Assembly: GCA_023701135.1 (NCBI GenBank)
Contig: JAMPXP010000010.1
Span: 1 to 64,000 of the forward strand
DNA: 64,000 nt
DNA from: Desulfobacula sp.
GTDB taxonomy: Bacteria > Desulfobacterota > Desulfobacteria > Desulfobacterales > Desulfobacteraceae
Direction: 5' to 3'
Shown here: positions 1 to 7,052 of the stretch, one piece after another
Layout of the letters: the number at the start of each line of letters is the position of its first letter
Position numbering within the stretch: the stretch's first letter is position 1
Position numbers and translations under genes: made by a program
Notes under the pieces: generated by a model
Databases searched by the model: none
The model's input: the letters and a program-made list of their open reading frames with translations, nothing else
Told to the model about the DNA's origin: nothing

Positions 1-93
1 CCGCTTATAACCCTGTTCTCTTAGGCGGATAACCTGATTCCTGATTTCCTGTTGAGCATCTGTGCCCAGTTTGCGTGCGTCTGTTTTTTCCAT
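1..93 (-). CDS. IS630-family transposase, N-terminal part (runs off left edge)
   Basis: Read leftward from an ATG at 93, the first 31 codons are open to the edge of the window. They begin MEKTDARKLGTDAQQ and continue through an arginine- and glutamine-rich helix ending LREQGYKR. This is the usual opening of IS630-type winged-helix transposases, which cut at the element ends and insert at TA dinucleotides. Only the DNA-binding N-terminus is visible; the DDE catalytic part would lie outside. The neighbouring oleate hydratase lacks its N-terminal half exactly here, so the element end probably lies between about 94 and 135. No terminal inverted repeat can be proved with one end missing. Family assignment rests on 31 residues only. 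Confidence 0.6.
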   Translation of the reverse strand, partial: MEKTDARKLGTDAQQEIRNQVIRLREQGYKR

Positions 94-140
94 GAACCAC
101 TATAACAAATTACTACTTTTATGTCACGTATTATTTTGCC

Positions 141-911
141 GTGTTAATAACAGAAAGCACTGATAATGGAACCTGGGATACTCCTGCAAAATTGAAAGGT
201 TTGGAAGAATCCGGCTCTTGGAAACTGTGGAAAAACATAGCGAAGAAAGATAAGGCTTTCGGCAATCCGAATCCATTCTGTGACAATATTGATCTGCAAA
301 AATGGTACTCATTTACGGCAACAATGAAAGATAGCACATTTCTCGATTATATGGAAAACTTCTCGGGCAATGTAGATGGAACAGGCGGACTTGTTACTTT
401 GACTGACTCCAACTGGCTCATGTCATTTGTAATAGCACGACAACCTCACTTTCCAAACCAGCCCGATGACGTTAAGATTTTTTGGGGTTATGGACTCTAT
501 CCTGATAGAAAAGGGAATTACATTGGTAAAACAATGGCAGAGTGCACCGGTGCTGAAATTTTAGAAGAGCTTTACTATCATTTGAAAATTCAAGATAGAA
601 TGAAACCGATTACAGAAGCCGGGAAGGTAAATTGTATCCCTGTTGCAATGCCGTTTATTGATAGTCTTTTTATGCCGAGAGAAATTGGTGATAGGCCCGA
701 TGTTATACCAAAAGGCGCAACAAATTTTGCCTTTTTAGGTCAATTTGCTGAAGCCTCAAAAGATTGTGTATTTACAGTTGAATATTCTGTTCGGACAGCT
801 CAAATGGCAGTTTATGGTTTATTTGATACCGGCAAGAAGGTACATCCAATGTACGATTCGGCACACAATCCGAAATATTTACTGGGTGCACTCATAGCCA
901 TTAATAGATGA
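141..911 (+). pseudogene. Oleate hydratase, C-terminal fragment
   Basis: The 256 residues match the C-terminal part of MCRA-type oleate hydratases, flavoproteins that add water to the cis-9 bond of unsaturated fatty acids. Recognisable family segments are WLMSFVIARQPHF, FWGYGLYPDRKGNYIGK, an IPVAMPFIDSLFMPRE stretch and TNFAFLGQFAE followed by FTVEYSVRTAQMAVY near the end. Intact enzymes are about 550-650 residues; the N-terminal FAD-binding Rossmann part is missing. The frame stays open upstream of the GTG at 141 for several codons, but there is no ribosome site, and transposase sequence begins within 50 bases. The gene therefore looks beheaded by the IS630-type insertion. The remaining frame is undamaged, so the event may be recent. 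Activity is not expected without the FAD domain. Confidence 0.8.
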
Positions 912-937
912 TAAAATGTGACTGAATTACATAATCG

Positions 938-970
938 GGTCGCCGGGGGTTTAATCCCCCGGCCCCACAA
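938..970 (+). other. tRNA 3'-end-like hairpin (possible attachment-site remnant)
   Basis: An 8-bp stem GCCGGGGG/CCCCCGGC with loop TTTAAT is followed by CCCCACAA. The arrangement resembles a T-arm plus the 3' side of an acceptor stem: GG TTTAATCC in the T-loop position, then about seven acceptor bases. No matching anticodon arm or 5' half is present upstream. Such 3' fragments are typical of integrase attachment sites, and the spot lies next to an IS and two broken genes. It could equally be a simple terminator of the oleate hydratase remnant, although no T-run follows. Confidence 0.3.
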
Positions 971-1024
971 CTCATGAAATGGAAATATCTTCCGTCCAAC
1001 TGTTCTTCATGATACATCCTCATT

Positions 1025-1714
1025 TTACAGTGGAACGGAGACAGGAGCGTGGAAAAAATTAATTTTATGATTCCAAATCATTTCATAGCCACTTTCGGTT
1101 TGATGACTGAAACAATGGTTTTCTCCTGCTTTTGGGAATGTATTGTCCACTTCTGATCGGCCAGACATGGAATTCAGGATATCTGCATGTTGCAGCCAGG
1201 ACAATCCCGTGGCACGGTCTACGACCATATCCTCTGACAGGACAAATCGGTTTTGGGGTAACCCCCTGTTTTTACCGGGTTCATTATTCTGAGAACTGCT
1301 GTCGTGGACGGGCCAGACCATATAAGATCTGTGGATCATGCCTTTTACGACTCTCCCACCGCCCAAATGGACATACCAGGCTTGATCGGGATATCTTGCG
1401 CAGGGTGTTGCCGTCCAATAATACCCATTAAACAGATTGAAAAATTGATCAGGCTGGACAACGGCCGGATTGATCCGGTCATGACTGACCAGACTGAATA
1501 ATTCAGATCGAGTGGGAAGTCTCCATTGGTTCAATCCATATTGACCGGTTGCATTCATTTGCTTTACAAAATCAAAGGCTTCAGGCCAGGAAAGTTGAAA
1601 GCCGCTCAACCCGGCATCCCTGTCATGTCTGCAGCCAAGAAGTGCATTAAAATATTTTTCAACTTTATTTAAAATGTTCAAATCACATGTTCCCGGAATC
1701 TTTGCCCGGCGCAT
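1025..1714 (-). pseudogene. DUF1566 (Lcl C-terminal-like) protein, damaged
   Basis: The protein contains one fairly complete DUF1566 unit (LSWPEAFDFVKQMN, WRLPTRSELFSL, YYWTATPCA, AWYVHLGGGRV, YMVWPVHD). It is followed by the start of a second unit (MVVDRATGLSWLQHADI) that breaks off into unrelated sequence. Family members usually carry a VxDxxTGLxW opening before each unit; here the first opening is missing and the second unit is truncated. DUF1566 domains are found in secreted or surface proteins of Desulfobacterota, but no signal peptide is visible. The apparent ATG at 1714 lies inside the 3' end of the cardiolipin synthase gene and has no ribosome site. I read it as a remnant truncated at both ends; expression as the last gene of the row cannot be excluded. 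Confidence 0.5.
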
Positions 1715-2861
1715 AACCCGTCATTCCCGTCATGACCCGGACCAAACCATAGCATAGCCAACTCACCATGCGCAGCCAAATGGGCTGAGCTTTCCAGATG
1801 TTGGGTTGAATCTGATGCGCTCCGCCGGCAATAGACTTCTCCAGGCTGCGTTTCAAAGTCCCGGCAAAATTTTTATCATCAACAACCACATTCGCCTCAA
1901 GTGACAGCAGCAGGCTGAACGGGTCAAGATTGGAAGATCCCACCGTGGACCACTGTTCATCAATCACAGCAACTTTGGCGTGCATGAGGCTGTTGTGATA
2001 TTCATGGATTTCTATCCCGGCATCCAGAAAACTGCCGTACAGGGCTTTCGAAGCATAATGCAATAACCGGTATTCCTTCTTTCCCTGCAAGAGTAAAACC
2101 ACCCGGACACCGCGTCCGGCAGCCTCCATAAGCGCATGACGAAATTTCAATCCGGGGAAAAAATAGGCATTTGCGATGATGATTTCCCATTGTGACTGTT
2201 CAATCGCCTGCATATAGGCATCTTCGATATCCCTTCGATGCCGGATATTATTGCGCACCAGAAAAGCTGCGCGCATGCCGCCCCCTGATTCGGGAAGAGG
2301 GGCTCGCCGGTCCCTGCCCCGGCTCCAGGTTTTGAAACGGGTCCAGGTCACCCGCGACCATAACCGGCGGGTGGACACAAAAATATCCCGGACCAGCGGT
2401 CCTTCAACATGCACCGCGTAGTCATACCGGGGCGAGGTTTGATCGGGAGTATCAACATCATCGACAATATTAATGCCACCCACAAATGCATCGCTCTGAT
2501 CTACAATCACAATTTTCCGGTGCAATCGACGCAGCCTGTGGCGCCGAAATGTCCAGGGAGATATCCTGGGCCGGAATTTCATCACCATCACTCCGGCTGC
2601 ATCAAGCTCAGCGATCATGGTTTCCGGCAGATGGTCGGAACCGAATCCATCAACCAGCACACGGATCTCCACACCACGCAACGCTGCCCGCCTGAGCGCT
2701 TCTGCAATCCGTCGGCCGGTGGCATCATTTTTAAAAATATAACTTATCAGATAAATCTCATGCTCTGCCCTGTCCAGGGCCGCTTCCATGACCGGAAAAT
2801 AGGTTTCACCGTTCTCCAGCAGTGTGATCTGATTGTCAGGAACAAACCGGGGCCCGGCCAT
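1683..2861 (-). CDS. clsB: Phospholipase D-family cardiolipin synthase (ClsB-like)
   Basis: This membrane-associated enzyme of the PLD superfamily would condense phosphatidyl groups to cardiolipin. Two HxKx4D motifs are present: HRKIVIVD near residue 114 and HAKVAVID near residue 294, each followed by the GG/GSSN stretch typical of the family. Its length of about 392 residues and the absence of N-terminal membrane helices fit ClsB rather than ClsA. The ATG at 2861 is chosen because AAGGA lies five bases upstream; the longer frame begins at a TTG without a site. The preceding gene is an endonuclease/exonuclease/phosphatase-family protein, the same partnership as ybhP-clsB in enterobacteria. 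It is the last healthy gene of the long leftward row that begins with glycogen phosphorylase. Confidence 0.85.
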   Translation of the reverse strand: MAGPRFVPDNQITLLENGETYFPVMEAALDRAEHEIYLISYIFKNDATGRRIAEALRRAALRGVEIRVLVDGFGSDHLPETMIAELDAAGVMVMKFRPRISPWTFRRHRLRRLHRKIVIVDQSDAFVGGINIVDDVDTPDQTSPRYDYAVHVEGPLVRDIFVSTRRLWSRVTWTRFKTWSRGRDRRAPLPESGGGMRAAFLVRNNIRHRRDIEDAYMQAIEQSQWEIIIANAYFFPGLKFRHALMEAAGRGVRVVLLLQGKKEYRLLHYASKALYGSFLDAGIEIHEYHNSLMHAKVAVIDEQWSTVGSSNLDPFSLLLSLEANVVVDDKNFAGTLKRSLEKSIAGGAHQIQPNIWKAQPIWLRMVSWLCYGLVRVMTGMTGYAPGKDSGNM

Positions 2862-2878
2862 ATTATCCTTTTTTATCC

Positions 2879-3628
2879 TCAAGAAGTTATGGTAAAATCA
2901 CAGACCAAAGGCAGGTGATCCGACAATCCGGAGTGCAACACCTCGATCCTGTCCACTGTTATTTGATGGCTATGGAAAATAAAATCCAGTTCCCACCTTG
3001 GTTTTCTGCTGGGGAAGGTGAAAACATTCAAATGGTTTGCACTTTTCAATTGTGTGGCCGCCAGGAAATCGTTTAACTCCTTGATCCCGAAAAAGATATT
3101 GAAATCACCGCCTACCACAACGGGTTTATGACAGGTTTTTACAAGGGCGGCCAGCTCCATCAACTGCTCTTGCCTGCGACGATATGAGATGGAAAGATGC
3201 ACCAAAAAAAAAACAATACGCTCAAGTTCCATTTCAATAACCAACCGTTTGATTCCCCGTTCAAAATAATGAACCTGTTGGCTTAATATTCCGTCTCGGG
3301 CAAGAAAGGCATTCCCCTGTCTTCTGATAATGGGGATGTGACGCGTCAGTAATGGTTTTTGATATTTGACGTTGAAAATAAAATCATGTCCCAACCCATC
3401 AGCAATCTGTTTTGCCTGGCTGATGCCTTCTGCTCTGCGGGACCCGCCATCCACCTCTATCAGACCCACTATATCAGGGTTCTGTGATTTAATAAAATCA
3501 ATAAGTTCAGGGATGTTTTTTTGGGTCTTCCGCAGATACCCGCTAAAAGGAAGAGGCGCATGAAACCGCCATCCTGAGCCTGTTCCATAACGGATATTAT
3601 ATAATAAAAATCGAAAACTTTCTTTCAT
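2879..3628 (-). CDS. Endonuclease/exonuclease/phosphatase-family protein (YbhP-like)
   Basis: The 249-residue single-domain protein has the EEP fold motifs in order: LLYNIRYG at the start, IVGLIEVDGG (catalytic Glu), VVVGGDFNIF (Asp-x-Asn) and SGLSDHLPLVCDF (Ser-Asp-His) at the end. Family members hydrolyse phosphodiester bonds of nucleic acids or lipids. Its place 17 bases ahead of a ClsB-type cardiolipin synthase, as in ybhP-ybhO, points to a membrane-lipid role, but the substrate is unknown. No signal peptide or membrane segment is seen. The ribosome site before the ATG is weak, so translation may depend on the upstream gene, which ends 27 bases before. Confidence 0.75.
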   Translation of the reverse strand: MKESFRFLLYNIRYGTGSGWRFHAPLPFSGYLRKTQKNIPELIDFIKSQNPDIVGLIEVDGGSRRAEGISQAKQIADGLGHDFIFNVKYQKPLLTRHIPIIRRQGNAFLARDGILSQQVHYFERGIKRLVIEMELERIVFFLVHLSISYRRRQEQLMELAALVKTCHKPVVVGGDFNIFFGIKELNDFLAATQLKSANHLNVFTFPSRKPRWELDFIFHSHQITVDRIEVLHSGLSDHLPLVCDFTITS

Positions 3629-3655
3629 TGATGATGAAACCGGTTAAAACCTGAA

Positions 3656-4591
3656 TTAAAGTATCCCCACATCCATAGCGCCGGCCCTCAGGGATTCTGC
3701 CGCCTTTTGAAATCCATCCATCTCCTCTCTATTAAGATGAGGTACAGGGGATTTTTCCACACCTCTGCGTCCGACGATTACAGGAAGGCTTAATGTCAAA
3801 TCATAAGCATCTGCATAACCCCGGACTTTCGTTGAAACAGTAAGGATGCTCTTTTCATCCCGTAAGATAGCCGTCAGTATTCTGAGCACCGTTTGTGCAA
3901 TTCCATAGAAGGTGGCGCCTTTTCTTTTAATGACCTCTTTTCCGGCAGAGACTACAGCCTCAAATACCTGTTTCTTTTCATCAGGTCCGAAGGTTATTTT
4001 TGATTGCTCGGCAAAATCATCGAGATGCAACGCCCCTATCTGTGTATGGCTCCATACAGGGATGGATCCCGCCCCATGCTCACCGATGATATAGGTATGG
4101 ACATTTCTAGGATCAACATTAATTCTCTTGGAAATGAGATGACGAAACCTGCTTGTATCCAGCAATGTACCGGACCCTATGATCTGCCTTGACTCAAGGC
4201 TTGAATGCTGAGTTAAATACAACGTCAGCAGGTCAACGGGATTGGATACGATAATGAAAATTGCATTTGGATTCGATCGGGTCAGTCCTTCGGACAGGTT
4301 TTTCATTACGGCAAGATTGCGCTTAATAAGATCAGTCCGCTGCTCATCGGGCTTTCGCTTTGTCCCTGCTGTAATGACAACAACGTCCATACTGATGCAG
4401 ATATGGGGTTCACCGGCTAAAATCTCAACAGGCGGGATAAAGGAAGCACAATGCTGAAGGTCCATGGCCTCTCCAATCGCCTTCTCCGGAAATTGATCAA
4501 CGAGTACAAGCTTTTCTGCAATTCCTGAAACAGCAATTGAATATGCGATTGTGGATCCAACTGATCCGAGACCGACAATACCTATTTTCAT
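3656..4591 (-). CDS. Lactate/malate dehydrogenase family protein
   Basis: NAD-dependent 2-hydroxyacid dehydrogenase of the LDH/MDH superfamily, about 311 residues. Seen: GIVGLGSVGS nucleotide loop, VSNPVD, GSGTLLDTSRFR (Asp168/Arg171 equivalents), GEHG with the catalytic His, and KGATFYGIA. The overall sequence follows the LDH branch, but the residue before KP in the substrate loop is Arg (AGTKRKPDEQR). LDHs carry Gln there and malate dehydrogenases Arg, so oxaloacetate/malate may be the true substrate. The GEHG is followed by AGSIPVW instead of the usual D-T/S. Start at 4591 is preceded by GGAGG at six bases; a longer frame adds 16 residues without a site. It lies 17 bases after the small eRF1-like gene. 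Confidence 0.8.
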   Translation of the reverse strand: MKIGIVGLGSVGSTIAYSIAVSGIAEKLVLVDQFPEKAIGEAMDLQHCASFIPPVEILAGEPHICISMDVVVITAGTKRKPDEQRTDLIKRNLAVMKNLSEGLTRSNPNAIFIIVSNPVDLLTLYLTQHSSLESRQIIGSGTLLDTSRFRHLISKRINVDPRNVHTYIIGEHGAGSIPVWSHTQIGALHLDDFAEQSKITFGPDEKKQVFEAVVSAGKEVIKRKGATFYGIAQTVLRILTAILRDEKSILTVSTKVRGYADAYDLTLSLPVIVGRRGVEKSPVPHLNREEMDGFQKAAESLRAGAMDVGIL

Positions 4592-4607
4592 GATATTCCT
4601 CCAAGGG

Positions 4608-5009
4608 CTATTTAAAATACTCCCGGACTTTTGCTGCAATCTGCCGATCCGTCATCTGATCAGTTGTTTCCACAGCTTTGATAAGGTGAGTGAGATGGCC
4701 ATCTTCCAACCGTTTTTTCAGCTCACCCTTTGCCTCTCCAGGACCAAAAAGCAAAATGGATTCAGCGTCACGAAGAACCGAAATGACCTCATCGTAGTAG
4801 ATGTTGAGCTGGTCGGTAAACTTTCTATTCCGGCTGTCATCGGCTGAAACCTTTTGAGCTTCATAGGGAGTCGTCGAACGTATTCCGGCAAACCGCCCGG
4901 GCTGCTTTTCTACCTTTGATTCGATAACGCTTGTTTCCTCCCCTTTGCCAGAAACAGACACAATCACTGCCTTGCGATGATCTATCCACAAACCCATTGT
5001 TATTTTCAT
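4608..5009 (-). CDS. Hypothetical protein, possible bacterial eRF1-domain-3-like fold
   Basis: The 133-residue soluble protein has the pattern MGLWIDHRKAVIV at the N-terminus, a central YYDEVISVLRDAESILLFGPG, and a C-terminal TDRQIAAKVREYF. The GPGEAK segment after a hydrophobic strand recalls domain 3 of archaeo-eukaryotic release factors and the bacterial proteins derived from it, which are linked to ribosome or stress functions. The homology is a judgement from pattern, not a search. A good ribosome site (AAGGGGAAATAA) precedes the ATG. It sits between the hybrid kinase (31 bases) and the dehydrogenase (17 bases), so it is part of the same transcription unit. Function unknown. Confidence 0.55.
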   Translation of the reverse strand: MKITMGLWIDHRKAVIVSVSGKGEETSVIESKVEKQPGRFAGIRSTTPYEAQKVSADDSRNRKFTDQLNIYYDEVISVLRDAESILLFGPGEAKGELKKRLEDGHLTHLIKAVETTDQMTDRQIAAKVREYFK

Positions 5010-5039
5010 TTATTTCCCCTTTCAGTTTGTAAACTTTTG

Positions 5040-7052
5040 TCAAACGGTATCCGGCTTTTTTGCCAACACCTCATGCACTTTGAATGCCAGGGATTCAACG
5101 GAAAATGGCTTTTCAATAAAGTGAACCCCTTGGTCCAGGATGCCCAGGCGGGAGATGACGTCGGAGGTATAGCCGGACATGAACAGAATACCCAGATCCG
5201 GGTTAAGGGCTTTTAAACGGTCCGCCAGCTCCAGGCCGTTCATTTCGGGCATGATGACGTCGGTGATGACCAGGCGGATCTCATGGCCGTGGACCTCTGA
5301 AAGCTGAAGGGCTTGTTTTGCCGAACCGGCCGACAATACCTTGTATCCAAGATCCTCCAGCATGAGTTTAATCAATTTCTGTATCCCGGCCTCATCCTCT
5401 ACAACCAGGAGGGTCTCGCCGTGGCCCGGCAAGGCCTTCTTTCCGCTTTCCTGAAAACGTCTGGACGGTTCACTCTTATGGCCGTGCAGGTAAACCCGGA
5501 AGACCGTGCCCTTGGCCGGCTCGCTGTATACATTGATAAACCCCCGGTTCTGTTTGACAATACCATACACCGTGGATAAACCGAGGCCTGTCCCCAGTCC
5601 CGCTTCCTTGGTGGTGAAAAAGGGTTCAAAGACATTTTTCTGAATCTCCTTTTCCATGCCGCAGCCGTTATCACTGACCGTTAAACGGACGAACTCGCCG
5701 GGAATAAATCCCTCATGGTCGTCGCAATAGGGTTTGTCAAAGGTGACCATGGCCGTTTCAACGGTGATTTTACCGACTCCCGAGATGGCATCCCGGGCGT
5801 TTACGCACAGATTGGCCATAATCTGATCCAGTTGGGTCGGATCCATCATGACCGATTTCAGATTTGCTCCAGGCAGCCAGACCAGATCGATATTCTCACC
5901 AATGAGGGGGGTCAGCATTTTGAGGATCCTCGCCACGGTATCATTCAAATCGATAACCCGGGGGGCAATGGTCTGCTTGCGGGCAAACCCCAGCAATTGC
6001 CGGGTGATATCCGCGGAACGGCTGCCGGCCTTGAGGATTTCCTGAAGATCCCTATATACGGGATCCGACGGTTTCAGTTTTGCCTGGGCCATCTCTGCAT
6101 ACCCGAGAATCACGCTCAGCATATTGTTGTAGTCATGGGCCACTCCCCCTGCCAGCCGTCCTATGGATTCGAGTTTCTGGGCCTGCAGGAATTGGGCTTC
6201 CAGGGAAAGCCGCTCGGTGATATCCTCCATCATTTCGATGACGGCCGTGACCTTGCCGGAAACGTTGCGGACCGGAGAGGTTACGACGCGGTAGTCTCGC
6301 ATAGCACCATCCCGCAGGACCCGGCGGGTGTTTTCATGGACCCCTCCATCCAGAAACGTTTTAGCCGCCGGGCAGCCTGTGCAGGCCTCCAGGCCCGGCG
6401 GGTCATTAAAGGCCTGGTAACAAAGAGATTGCCCGGTATCGACGCCGGGGAACCAGTCGCGGACCTGCCGGTTCAGTTCAAGAATGACCATTTCGGGGCT
6501 GATGAGAGCCACGCCGATTCCAATGTTGTCCAGGATGCTGCGCATCTTGGACTCATTCTCCGCCATGATCCTCTCGGCCTGCTTTCGCGCCGTGATATCC
6601 CGGACATTGCACTGAATCACCCGTTTCCCGTCCACAAGGTAGACATTGCTGACAAATTCAACCTCAACGCGCCGCCCGTCCAGCGTCAGAAGCGGCAGGT
6701 TCTCATACCGGATATACTGGTTGTTCTGCAGGGTCTTAAACGCTTCCTTGGATGCGGCAATGTCTTTAAAAACCCCCAGCTCCCAGAGGTATTTTCCGCA
6801 CACCAGATCGTAGGTACAGCCGATGAGGGCCAGCAGAAATGGGTTGGCGTCATTCACCCGGCCGGTATCGGCATCAATGATCAGGATGCCGTCCTTGGCG
6901 GATTCAAAAAGGCGGCGGTACTGTTTCTCGGAATCCTTCAGGGATTCCAGCATCCCCTCTTTTTTCTGCAGAGTTTCTTCGAGAAGCACATTTCGCTTGT
7001 TCAGTCCTGCATTATCAAGATGAAGCTGGTTTTCAACCGTCGTATTCCCCAT
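5040..7052 (-). CDS. PAS-PAS hybrid histidine kinase with receiver domain
   Basis: Soluble sensor kinase of 670 residues. Order: short coiled coil 20-45, PAS about 45-155, PAS about 165-285, HisKA with GGVAHDYNNML (phospho-His near 306), HATPase with LCVNARDAI, NGCGMEKE and GTGLGLSTVYG, then a C-terminal receiver (VVEDE, TDVIMPEMNGL, EKPF). No membrane helices are seen, so it senses a cytoplasmic cue. The second PAS carries a cysteine set (C211, C224, C227 in LEACTGCPA) that could hold a metal or react to redox state. The receiver has no output domain, so signal leaves by phosphotransfer. Its start overlaps the 3' end of the acyl-CoA synthetase gene by 20 bases and is preceded by AGGAGA, so the two are translationally coupled. 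Confidence 0.9.
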   Translation of the reverse strand: MGNTTVENQLHLDNAGLNKRNVLLEETLQKKEGMLESLKDSEKQYRRLFESAKDGILIIDADTGRVNDANPFLLALIGCTYDLVCGKYLWELGVFKDIAASKEAFKTLQNNQYIRYENLPLLTLDGRRVEVEFVSNVYLVDGKRVIQCNVRDITARKQAERIMAENESKMRSILDNIGIGVALISPEMVILELNRQVRDWFPGVDTGQSLCYQAFNDPPGLEACTGCPAAKTFLDGGVHENTRRVLRDGAMRDYRVVTSPVRNVSGKVTAVIEMMEDITERLSLEAQFLQAQKLESIGRLAGGVAHDYNNMLSVILGYAEMAQAKLKPSDPVYRDLQEILKAGSRSADITRQLLGFARKQTIAPRVIDLNDTVARILKMLTPLIGENIDLVWLPGANLKSVMMDPTQLDQIMANLCVNARDAISGVGKITVETAMVTFDKPYCDDHEGFIPGEFVRLTVSDNGCGMEKEIQKNVFEPFFTTKEAGLGTGLGLSTVYGIVKQNRGFINVYSEPAKGTVFRVYLHGHKSEPSRRFQESGKKALPGHGETLLVVEDEAGIQKLIKLMLEDLGYKVLSAGSAKQALQLSEVHGHEIRLVITDVIMPEMNGLELADRLKALNPDLGILFMSGYTSDVISRLGILDQGVHFIEKPFSVESLAFKVHEVLAKKPDTV

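Noticed and set aside
938-970. Complete tRNA gene
   Set aside because: Only a T-arm/acceptor-like 3' part is present; no anticodon arm, D arm or 5' acceptor strand upstream.
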